Positions 34,640 to 42,591 of a DNA stretch of 58,689 nt are shown here, piece after piece. Source of the DNA: a virus. A program made the position numbers and the translations under genes. Positions within the stretch are counted from its first letter, which is position 1. Each line of letters opens with the position of its first letter. Location: IMG/VR virus record IMGVR_UViG_3300008107_000212, positions 1 through 58,689 of that record. One strand, written 5' to 3'. The notes beneath the pieces were generated by a model. That model was not told the origin of the DNA and did not search any database. It worked only from the letters and a program-made list of their open reading frames with translations.

Positions 34640-35167
34640 TTATTTTTGCTTTAACTTATCATAAACCATTTTACCTAAAGATAATAAGATAGCTCCTGCT
34701 ATACCCCCAGCTACCATTGCCCCCATATGTGATGGACTGTGTCCCATCAATTCCATGTGGGGTGTTATAATATCTCCAAGACTAGCTATATATTTAGCTA
34801 TAATTCCTCCCCCAATCATCCCCGCCCAAAATGTTCCTCCATAATTAATTTCTTCAGTTAATGTTTCTGCTTTTTTAGCAAAGGCTAAGGCTATCTTATT
34901 AACATCTTGAGAATTAAGATCAACCTCCCCTTCATTTAATGAAATGCCAGCTGCTGAGAGTATTTTGCTTAATTCTTCAACAGCTTTTGGGTCATTAACT
35001 ATTTTATTAGCTAGATTATTCAATTTAGAATCTGATTCAAATTGATCTGTGTTTTGAGAAATAGTCTTAGCAACTTGCTCAGGAGAAAGATTTTCTTGAT
35101 TCTCATTAATAATCCCAGCTAATTTTTGCATTCTACGAAATTCTTCGGATAAAATTTGTTTTTTCAT
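34640..35167 (-). CDS. KLAG-type N-terminus plus C-terminal membrane segments
   Basis: 175 aa. It begins MKKQILSEEFRRMQKLAG and then GIINE, a cleavage-type site at about residue 22. A helical middle is followed by two Gly-rich hydrophobic segments (about 110-130, FWAGMIGGGIIAKYIASLG; about 148-166, MVAGGIAGAILLSLGKMVY) and a basic end. A head-targeting signal on a membrane-active protein suggests a product ejected with DNA into the host envelope; a holin is an alternative. Overlaps the exonuclease gene by 4 nt. Confidence 0.65.
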   Translation of the reverse strand: MKKQILSEEFRRMQKLAGIINENQENLSPEQVAKTISQNTDQFESDSKLNNLANKIVNDPKAVEELSKILSAAGISLNEGEVDLNSQDVNKIALAFAKKAETLTEEINYGGTFWAGMIGGGIIAKYIASLGDIITPHMELMGHSPSHMGAMVAGGIAGAILLSLGKMVYDKLKQK

Positions 35168-35928
35168 GTTGTTCTTTTTATAATAGTTTTAAATTGTTCA
35201 AATTGTGGTTCCGCATTTGGGTTCTCCAAATCAAACAATTGTTTTACCATCATAAATATATGAAGATTCTCACTCTGCGATCTTTCTGATGTGACTATTT
35301 CCCATCCTTTTCCTTGCATTTTTTCTTTGTTAGCTTTGCGTTTTGATGACTTTAACCACAGTATCCCATAGTTTTCTATAGTTTTACCAAAACATTCTTC
35401 GTAACATTTACCATAAACTGCGGTTTGTAGTTCGTAGGTGGTTTGCATATGGTTTGATGTTTTAACGTCTAATAACCATAATTTACCATCTATTTCACAA
35501 ATCAAATCGCATGTTCCTGCTACTTTAAGTTCATCTGAAAATAAATGGACTTCGGTTTCGATAAGTTTAGGATTATATGTTTCCCAAAACTCTGTAAATC
35601 GTAAAAACATTTGCCAAATATCAGGAGCATACATTGGATCTCCATTTTTGGATAGATAATGGAGTTCTTCTCCGTTTAGATATTTTTCAACTAAATTGTG
35701 TACTTGAGTGCCTTCTTCGGATGCTTTTTTAACTATATATTCTGAAGCGTATCCTACTTGTTTAAGCCAATTCTCAAAATATTTACCCTTTGGGTAATAT
35801 TGTAACACATAAGTAATAGATGGATAATATTCTCCGTTACGTCTGTAGTAACGGGAATCGGGCATTGTAATTTGCTTATGATCATCGGATACTTCTAGTA
35901 TCCTATCATACGAGTGTTTTAGTATCAT
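35164..35928 (-). CDS. PD-(D/E)XK family exonuclease
   Basis: 254 aa. The nuclease core is visible: ETEVHLFSDELKVAGTCDLI provides the Glu and Asp, and LWLLDVKTSNHMQTTYELQTAVY the D-x-K and the following Gln helix typical of RecB/Cas4-like nucleases (Asp about 142, D-V-K about 153-155). The N-terminus SRYYRRNGEYYPSITYVL is an S-x-T entry motif of the same group. It probably trims DNA ends in recombination or repair. It overlaps the primase by 4 nt. Confidence 0.8.
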   Translation of the reverse strand: MILKHSYDRILEVSDDHKQITMPDSRYYRRNGEYYPSITYVLQYYPKGKYFENWLKQVGYASEYIVKKASEEGTQVHNLVEKYLNGEELHYLSKNGDPMYAPDIWQMFLRFTEFWETYNPKLIETEVHLFSDELKVAGTCDLICEIDGKLWLLDVKTSNHMQTTYELQTAVYGKCYEECFGKTIENYGILWLKSSKRKANKEKMQGKGWEIVTSERSQSENLHIFMMVKQLFDLENPNAEPQFEQFKTIIKRTT

Positions 35929-36857
35929 ATTAATTGGAGTTTTTTCTCTAAAAGATCAGAGAATGTTAAAGGATAAGTTTCCTGAATAAGATGGGTAAAA
36001 TTTTTAAATCCCATGTCTGCAGGATCTTTGTCTTGTAAATCTACAAGATATACTTCTTTTCCTTCTTTTATCAAGTTTTCGCAAAAGTTTAATGCTTGTT
36101 TTTGTGCATCTTTGTCTAACGCTATATATATTTTTTCTACAGCTGATGTAACAAGTTTTTTCATTAAACTAGATTGTATTGTTTTACCAAGTAATGGTAT
36201 TGCGTTTCGTTTAATTGCTAGAGCATCAAACGGGCCTTCACATAATATAACAGGCACATTCCAGTTTATAAATATTTCAAATGGTATTATGTTGCGAGAT
36301 GTAGATGGGTTTTTATATTTTACAGTACTGGATTGATTAAATGTTCTAGCAGTAAAATAATTCAAATTGCCGTTTGCATCGTAGGATGGGATAATAATGT
36401 GATTAGCGTATCTTCCCTTTTCGCAATATCCCATATTGTACTTAACAATATCGTCTTTTGTAATACCTCTAGATTTGAGGTAAGCTAAAGCATGTCTTCC
36501 TATAATGTCGTGTTGTGTGATATCAAGTAGCGATTTAAATTCTTTTGGTAGCTCTACTTTTTCTTCTTGTTTAGGGGCATCTATAGCAAAATATGTTTTA
36601 ACTATAGATTTAAGTTCTACAAGTTTTTCTCCTGGTACACCAATGAGCTTAAACATTTGGTGTATTTTTTTGCCTTTCTTATCGCAAACCCAACAATGCC
36701 AACTTTCATAGCTCTTTGATTCTTCATCAAAATTTATTTCAAGTTTTGGTTTGATGTGTTTACAAAAAGGACAAGTATAAGCAGCATTGCCCCTAGCAGT
36801 AAGCTTTCCAGTACCAAGTACAGAGTTTACTAGTGCAACTAGAGTTTGATTTACCAT
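35925..36857 (-). CDS. DNA primase, gp61-like
   Basis: 310 aa. The N-terminal zinc-binding domain has CPFC at residues 29-32 and CWVC at 55-58. The TOPRIM catalytic region follows: VILCEGPFDALAIK (Glu about 207), IYIALDKDAQ (D-x-D about 250) and the DKDPADMG end. It synthesises RNA primers for lagging-strand synthesis, normally with a gp41-type helicase that is not in this window. It is shorter than T4 gp61 (342 aa) but has all key motifs. Confidence 0.9.
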   Translation of the reverse strand: MVNQTLVALVNSVLGTGKLTARGNAAYTCPFCKHIKPKLEINFDEESKSYESWHCWVCDKKGKKIHQMFKLIGVPGEKLVELKSIVKTYFAIDAPKQEEKVELPKEFKSLLDITQHDIIGRHALAYLKSRGITKDDIVKYNMGYCEKGRYANHIIIPSYDANGNLNYFTARTFNQSSTVKYKNPSTSRNIIPFEIFINWNVPVILCEGPFDALAIKRNAIPLLGKTIQSSLMKKLVTSAVEKIYIALDKDAQKQALNFCENLIKEGKEVYLVDLQDKDPADMGFKNFTHLIQETYPLTFSDLLEKKLQLI

Positions 36858-36878
36858 AGCGGGGAATATATAAAATCC

Positions 36879-37325
36879 CTACTTGGAATCAAAGTCTTTC
36901 CTGTAAAATTTGCCTAAAACGTTATCGTTGAAATATTCTGAGGGATTTTCCAATACCCCATGTTTAAATAGATATTTACACTCATAATATGTTAGCAGTT
37001 TTTTGCTGTAAACCAACTCTAGTATTTCACGTTTGAATTCTTGCTGTTTACCTTCCTTTAACATTTCTAAAATAGGTTTAGCAGAGCCGTAATATGTTTT
37101 CCAATCGCTTTCCTTTTGGATTGTTTGGTGGGTTGGTTTACGACCGGCACCTTGGTGTTCGGCTAATTCCTTGCGTGTTAACTTGCGTTTTACGTTGTGA
37201 TACAGTACCTTCTTACCAATGTACGATATCCCGCTGGGTATATGAGTAGTTATGTATATAAACCCGTATATGTTGGAGGGAAAATCGTCTAATTTTTCTA
37301 TAACTTTATTATTGTATAACCACAT
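36879..37325 (-). CDS. GIY-YIG endonuclease
   Basis: 148 aa. GFIYITTHIPSGISYIGKK at about residues 27-45 holds the paired (G/Y)IY and YIG motifs, with the Lys-rich and DWKTYYGS segments that follow in phage members and a C-terminal Glu-rich helix. Such single-domain enzymes in T4-like phages are often homing nucleases of the Seg type. It sits at the border between tail and primase genes, where homing enzymes often lodge. No intron is visible around it. Confidence 0.8.
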   Translation of the reverse strand: MWLYNNKVIEKLDDFPSNIYGFIYITTHIPSGISYIGKKVLYHNVKRKLTRKELAEHQGAGRKPTHQTIQKESDWKTYYGSAKPILEMLKEGKQQEFKREILELVYSKKLLTYYECKYLFKHGVLENPSEYFNDNVLGKFYRKDFDSK

Positions 37326-38279
37326 TTATCTATCCATGTTTACTAGTATTGTTATGTCTGTTGTTGCTGAGGTAGGAAGCGGTTGAGCAAGTTTACCTAC
37401 AGCTAATAGATTTTGATCTTCATCATATAAACCTACTGTTGATACATATGGGGCAAAATATGAACCAGTTACATTATCAGTAGGAATACCTCCATTTGGT
37501 TGATAGAAATAACTTCCACTATATGAAAGTATAGAACCACTTACCTCAGCAGACGGATTTAAAGTAGCATTAAACTCGTTTGATCTAATAGTACATTTAT
37601 ATTGTGTTTCGTATATTGTAAGTGAAGATGAGAATGAGCAAGTAACAGCAGATGAAGTTACAAAATTAAGTATGTCTGCTGATGATCCGCTTGTTATAAT
37701 TGCTAATCCTTGATAATAAAATATATTCCCGTATATTGTTGAGCCTGATATTAGATTACCTTCTCCATCGTCTGTGATAGTAAAGCTACTTGATTTCCAT
37801 ATAAATGAGTTTGGTTGGATATAATTTCCAAACAAACGAGAAGGAATAGATATTACTCCGATAGTAGAGTCGGATGCTGTAGGAAAATATTTAGCAAATG
37901 TTAAATCTGTTTGTTTATAATTAAAATATCTACCTGTTGAAGATGGTGATCCTACTAAAACATTTCCTGCGTCATCATTTCCGGGTACTATAAACCCAAC
38001 ATTGGCTGGATCTCCATAACTTGAACTTAAATAATTTGAATAGAATAATTCCTTAATTGAATTATATATTAAGCGCTGGTATTGGGTTGATCCTGATACT
38101 TGTCCTGTTTTTGGATCAGTAGTTGGATTAAATAAAGAGCTTGTATTAAGCCCTAAAAATCTATCTATAGAAACAACAGATGCAGTTAATTCAGATGCCC
38201 CTTGAAAAGTAAACGATTTGTTTACTTCAAAAGGAGTAATGATTATATCAGACGTTAAAAATTGTTTGTAGGCGCCCAT
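37326..38279 (-). CDS. Virion protein, paralogue B
   Basis: 317 aa, Ser/Thr-rich and beta-type. The C-terminal domain (YKCTIRSNEFNATLNPS..., then YVSTVGLYDEDQNLLAVGKL and AQPLP) is homologous to the end of the neighbouring 346-aa protein, whereas the N-terminal halves differ. The pair therefore looks like a duplication with divergent tips. Probably tail or baseplate components. It is followed directly by the endonuclease gene with no gap. Confidence 0.65.
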   Translation of the reverse strand: MGAYKQFLTSDIIITPFEVNKSFTFQGASELTASVVSIDRFLGLNTSSLFNPTTDPKTGQVSGSTQYQRLIYNSIKELFYSNYLSSSYGDPANVGFIVPGNDDAGNVLVGSPSSTGRYFNYKQTDLTFAKYFPTASDSTIGVISIPSRLFGNYIQPNSFIWKSSSFTITDDGEGNLISGSTIYGNIFYYQGLAIITSGSSADILNFVTSSAVTCSFSSSLTIYETQYKCTIRSNEFNATLNPSAEVSGSILSYSGSYFYQPNGGIPTDNVTGSYFAPYVSTVGLYDEDQNLLAVGKLAQPLPTSATTDITILVNMDR

Positions 38280-38284
38280 TCATT

Positions 38285-39325
38285 TTAGAAATCTAGCTTA
38301 ACGCGGACTAAGGCTTCTGATGTAAAATCTTTAGGTAATGGTCTAGATAGTTTAGCCACTGCTAATAATTCATTAACATCATTATATAAACCCACTGTTG
38401 TGATATATGTTTGTGGATTATTTATGAATTGATTGTATAATACCTCACCTGTAGATCCTGAAATAAACGATGGGTTTTCAGAGTAATTAAATTCTGAGCT
38501 TCTTGCTCTTATAAAAATAAAATCTGAGGTTATTGTCTCTTGAGAGTTAATCTGGAAATTAGCAGAAGCACTTATTGCCTGATATAAAGAGGTCATTGGG
38601 GATACATTAGGTACACCTGATCCGGAAGCAGAACCACTATATACAAATCCAATACCACCACTTGATGTTGGGGCAGATAATGCTTTAGGGTTTAATAATA
38701 TAGTTCCGATATCTGGGAGTAACCATCCATATGATCCTGAATCTGTTGTGTATCCATTAGCTTGGCGACTAGTATTTGCTGTTCCTCCTGATCCTGAAAT
38801 TAACTGAAATACTCTACCTGCTTCTGTAAATGTTACTGCTGAAACATAAGCACTATTATCGGTCAATGTAATTGAACCAGAAGCTGCTATTGGACCTTTA
38901 ATTTGTAATGTTAACGAGCCTAAAAGAAGAGCATTTTTGTACCTTGCTCTTTCAAATGATATTGCGTAAAATTCAGATGATGTAATTGCACCAAAAGTAA
39001 AGTTTGCGTTTTCATCTCCTAATACTAAATCTTGGTATTGTCCAAAAATAGTAGCTGTTGGAGATAAACCATTTATAGCACTATTATATACTAAACTACC
39101 ACTACCAAGAGCATTACCATAGGTTATATCAAATTGTACAGCAGCATTAGTTAAAGTTGAAGCTGTTTGATAAACACTTAAATAATAATCACCTGAAGAG
39201 CCTGCCTCTTGTTGTGACGATGTAAAAAATGTTGTTAATTGTGCTGCTTGGGTTGACCATAAAGTAGCAGATATAGCGTCTGAGCTTACTACAAAATCTG
39301 AAGGGTCTAGTCTATTAAAGGCCAT
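38285..39325 (-). CDS. Virion protein, paralogue A
   Basis: 346 aa. It starts MAFNRLDPSDFVVSSDAIS and ends with IRARSSEFNYSENPS..., YITTVGLYNDVNELLAVAKL and SRPLP, the same closing domain as paralogue B. This closing segment is common in tail proteins of large marine and freshwater T4-like phages. No catalytic motifs. It is separated from its paralogue by 5 nt and from the 215-aa gene by 10 nt. Precise role unknown. Confidence 0.65.
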   Translation of the reverse strand: MAFNRLDPSDFVVSSDAISATLWSTQAAQLTTFFTSSQQEAGSSGDYYLSVYQTASTLTNAAVQFDITYGNALGSGSLVYNSAINGLSPTATIFGQYQDLVLGDENANFTFGAITSSEFYAISFERARYKNALLLGSLTLQIKGPIAASGSITLTDNSAYVSAVTFTEAGRVFQLISGSGGTANTSRQANGYTTDSGSYGWLLPDIGTILLNPKALSAPTSSGGIGFVYSGSASGSGVPNVSPMTSLYQAISASANFQINSQETITSDFIFIRARSSEFNYSENPSFISGSTGEVLYNQFINNPQTYITTVGLYNDVNELLAVAKLSRPLPKDFTSEALVRVKLDF

Positions 39326-39335
39326 ATTTTATATT

Positions 39336-39983
39336 TTAGGATATTTTTGTTACTGTTACTGGGATGGTTATACGGGCTCCACTATCTCTACCTTCTACAG
39401 TTAAGGTAGCGGTTAATTGTGTGTTTGAACCAAATAATGTATTAACTGTAGTTGCTCTTATATTAATTGTAGTTCCAACAACAGTTTTAGATACTGAGGT
39501 TCCTAAAGTTGTAGTTTGGTTAAGAGCTTGAGCTTGTGGAGTATTAATACCTACACCTTCAAATGTGCTAAATAATCTAACATCGGAAATAGTAGCTGTA
39601 TAACCGCTAGTTTCAAATGTATTACCACCTAAATAGTTTAGTGTTTCTGGAGTAATGGCAAGTGATGCTCCTTGTTTAATTACAATAGCTGTGTAACCTA
39701 AATCAAGAATAGGTAATCTTGCTGTTCCTCTAGGTAAGGTAACTAATTTATATTTCATCATTTGAGTTTCCTGAGGGAAAGCTTCAAGTAAAGGCATGTT
39801 TTCAATTGCTTGACCATAATAAGCAGATCCTGAAGGATTAGTAGGATTATATAATGTATAATCTATCTCATCATCTGCCAAAGCAAATTGTGTTATGTTA
39901 AAATTTCCTTGTGCTAGTAATTGACGGCCCTTATTTGTTAAAATGGCGTCTACAGTTACTACTGAGTTGTCTAGGTATCCCAT
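39336..39983 (-). CDS. Tail/baseplate virion protein, unknown
   Basis: 215 aa. MGYLDNSVVTVDAILTNKGRQLLAQG at the start is a helix-strand opening that I have seen in T4-like baseplate-associated proteins; the rest is beta-rich (about residues 120-215 form an Ig-like repeat pattern, TVEGRDSGARITIPVTV). It is the first gene after a motif copy at 40002-40011. Structural by context. Confidence 0.65.
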   Translation of the reverse strand: MGYLDNSVVTVDAILTNKGRQLLAQGNFNITQFALADDEIDYTLYNPTNPSGSAYYGQAIENMPLLEAFPQETQMMKYKLVTLPRGTARLPILDLGYTAIVIKQGASLAITPETLNYLGGNTFETSGYTATISDVRLFSTFEGVGINTPQAQALNQTTTLGTSVSKTVVGTTINIRATTVNTLFGSNTQLTATLTVEGRDSGARITIPVTVTKIS

Positions 39984-40001
39984 TTGTTTATATTGTTTTT
40001 A

Positions 40002-40011
40002 TTATAAATAT
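40002..40011 (-). promoter_or_regulatory. ATATTTATAA motif
   Basis: 18 nt before the ATG at 39983, between two virion genes. Confidence 0.5.
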
Positions 40012-40025
40012 GTATATTTTTAATT

Positions 40026-42581
40026 TTATGATTGTGCTCTAAGTAAAGATACAATCTTTTCTTTAGTTTCATTTGCTTTTTCTCCTAAAAATTCAGGTAT
40101 CAATATACCATCACTAGTTTGGCCTGCAGGTTTACTTATGTCTAATATTATATTTCCTGGATCTGGTATGTATCTTCTTATAAGGAAATAATTTAAATTT
40201 GTGCCATTAGGTATATTATTGTCTAGATTAAGCTGCAATTGACCAGCAGCAGATTGTGTCACATTGGTAATAGCAAATGATAAGTTTTCTAATCCTTGAA
40301 ACCTTATTTCATCGTTAGGTTGAAGATTAAAAGGTATAGTAATAGGATCAAATCCGCTATTGTTGATGTTTTGTTGCTGGAGTCCAATAAATTGATTTAG
40401 CCCCCCCGCAGATGTAGATCCAGTATTAGCTAATAAAATATTGGGAGAAGAGCCGGTAAGCCAAAATAAAGTGCAACTAGTAGAAGTTTGATTAAAAGAA
40501 GATGCAGGGTATTGAGATACTTTAAATTCTGCACTTACTCTTAATGTTCTTCCAACTGGAATAGTACCAGGAGGAACAGAAGTAGAACCGGCCTGGGATC
40601 CAAGAGTTAATCTGTATAAAGAACTTGTAGTAGCATTTCTTTCGGTATATGAAAATGTCCAAAGAGAAGAATTAAGAGTATCTTCTGGGGGCCCAGTATA
40701 TCTTATTTGTTTATAAGCAATATTATTCCAACTGCTCCCACCATTTGTAGATTTTTGCAAAAAATAATTAATTATACTTCCATTAAGAACCTGACTACCT
40801 AAGTATATATCAAAATATAACACATATCCTGAAGAAGAAAGACTACCTAGAGATCCTGTTGGTTGATACCAATATTGTACAGGGGATGATCCTGTAGAAA
40901 AACTAGCAGAATTACCTATATTTATAGGTCTAAATGGGATAATTAGCTCATTATTTAAAGAAGATGAGAGTATACTTGGTCCTGGTATTATAACACCACC
41001 ATCATCTCCTGTTCCTATGTTTGTAATAAAATTTGCATTTTGGGTTGAATTTCCAGATGTAGTGTTACCCGGGCCTACTGCAAGTATTGAGTAGTTGTTT
41101 ATACCGGTAGATATAATTTGCCCATCAGGTTGAGTAAAATTTATAGACCCTGTAAAACCAAATCCTATAACATTGCCGTTACTATCATAACTAGCTGTTT
41201 GAGTATATATTATAGGTTTAATTTTTTGACCAGCTTTAAATATTGGTACAGTATTATTTACTGAATCTAAATTAACCCCAAATGAGTCTGGGTTTGATAG
41301 GACTAGAGTAGCATTATTGTTTCCGAAAGCTTGTTGTATATTTCCTAAATTGATTCCATTTTCATCAAATAAAGGTGGTACTTCATTTCCGTTTTCATCA
41401 ATAATATATTTAATGCTAACGTTTGTTTTCCCCTCAAAATTATTACCCCATTCAGGAGAAGTTCCTGCTAGCCAATTAAATCTTACAAAATATGATTTTG
41501 GATTAGATACGTTGGGTGTTTTACTAGGAGCAATATCTGTACTAGACCATTGATTAAGTTTAGCCGACCGAAGTTGTTGCCCATTATATCTTGAACTTGC
41601 CCACCAATCTGAAGAGTAATATGAATCCTGTATAATAGCAGGGGAAGCAGAACTTGATAGTATTGCTTGTTGGTTTATAGGTAAAATTTGACTATCTGTA
41701 AAATCAACATCTAGATAAAATGAATTGGGTCTGTTTATTACAGCGTTATTCATTAATACATCGTAATCTGAGTTAATGAATGGGGTTGTAATATATGGTT
41801 CTAGGATGGTTTGGGCGCCTATACCTGCTTGGGGGGTAATAGATTGGGTAATTTTTAAATCTATATTAGTGCCGTTCCATGAAGGAGCAGGAACTATAGA
41901 TAATCCATTTAAATTTGATAATACTAAAACATAACTTCTATTCTCTGTAGGAGTAAATGATCCTGTTAATGTTATAGTTCCTGTGGTCCCTACAGCTACT
42001 GGAGATAATGCTGACCCAGTTTGTACTTGCAATACAATATTTGGGACAACTTGTGAAGCATAATTTAATGAAGTTAATCCTACTCCTAAATCAGTAACAT
42101 CTACTAAGGATAAATGAGGTATAGATCCAGCATTTAACGCATCGGCATTAATATTAAAATTTACTGAGGATGTTATTATTATAGGTATATTAGGAGTATT
42201 TTGAAAAGTAATATATCCTGATGAATTATCAAAGTAGCCTAGATTATCTATATTTTCGGTATATGTATTTACTATTTTTGAGGTAGGAGAAGATATATTA
42301 CTGATAGAGGCTGCTCTGCTAGCACTTACTTGATAATTCAATATCTGATTATTAGTGCTAGATGTTACATTAGTAGTAACTATCTGATATAAGAAATACG
42401 GACCATTCAAAGATGAACTTGGATATTCTGTTATAGTAGCTACAGGGTAATCTATAATACCTTTATCAACAGTTCTAATTCTAATGTTATCTAATTCACG
42501 CAATGATTGATAATTATCATTGCCAAAAGCATCGTAACGTGCTATTTTTATGTATTTAACTCCTTGGGTAAAAAAAGCCAT
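40026..42581 (-). CDS. Large tail/baseplate virion protein
   Basis: 851 aa, Ser/Asn/Thr-rich, beta-structured, with no enzyme motifs. The N-terminus MAFFTQGVKYIKIARYDAFG is conserved-looking; the C-terminus has IPEFLGEKANETKEKIVSLLRAQ, a short helix perhaps for assembly. The size and place after the 1215-aa wedge-like gene suggest a baseplate periphery or long-fibre component. The function is not recognised. Confidence 0.65.
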   Translation of the reverse strand: MAFFTQGVKYIKIARYDAFGNDNYQSLRELDNIRIRTVDKGIIDYPVATITEYPSSSLNGPYFLYQIVTTNVTSSTNNQILNYQVSASRAASISNISSPTSKIVNTYTENIDNLGYFDNSSGYITFQNTPNIPIIITSSVNFNINADALNAGSIPHLSLVDVTDLGVGLTSLNYASQVVPNIVLQVQTGSALSPVAVGTTGTITLTGSFTPTENRSYVLVLSNLNGLSIVPAPSWNGTNIDLKITQSITPQAGIGAQTILEPYITTPFINSDYDVLMNNAVINRPNSFYLDVDFTDSQILPINQQAILSSSASPAIIQDSYYSSDWWASSRYNGQQLRSAKLNQWSSTDIAPSKTPNVSNPKSYFVRFNWLAGTSPEWGNNFEGKTNVSIKYIIDENGNEVPPLFDENGINLGNIQQAFGNNNATLVLSNPDSFGVNLDSVNNTVPIFKAGQKIKPIIYTQTASYDSNGNVIGFGFTGSINFTQPDGQIISTGINNYSILAVGPGNTTSGNSTQNANFITNIGTGDDGGVIIPGPSILSSSLNNELIIPFRPINIGNSASFSTGSSPVQYWYQPTGSLGSLSSSGYVLYFDIYLGSQVLNGSIINYFLQKSTNGGSSWNNIAYKQIRYTGPPEDTLNSSLWTFSYTERNATTSSLYRLTLGSQAGSTSVPPGTIPVGRTLRVSAEFKVSQYPASSFNQTSTSCTLFWLTGSSPNILLANTGSTSAGGLNQFIGLQQQNINNSGFDPITIPFNLQPNDEIRFQGLENLSFAITNVTQSAAGQLQLNLDNNIPNGTNLNYFLIRRYIPDPGNIILDISKPAGQTSDGILIPEFLGEKANETKEKIVSLLRAQS

Positions 42582-42591
42582 TTTTTATGTT

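Noticed and set aside
36879-37325. Group I intron around the GIY-YIG gene
   Set aside because: Both flanking genes are complete and adjacent, and no split gene or intron core is visible.
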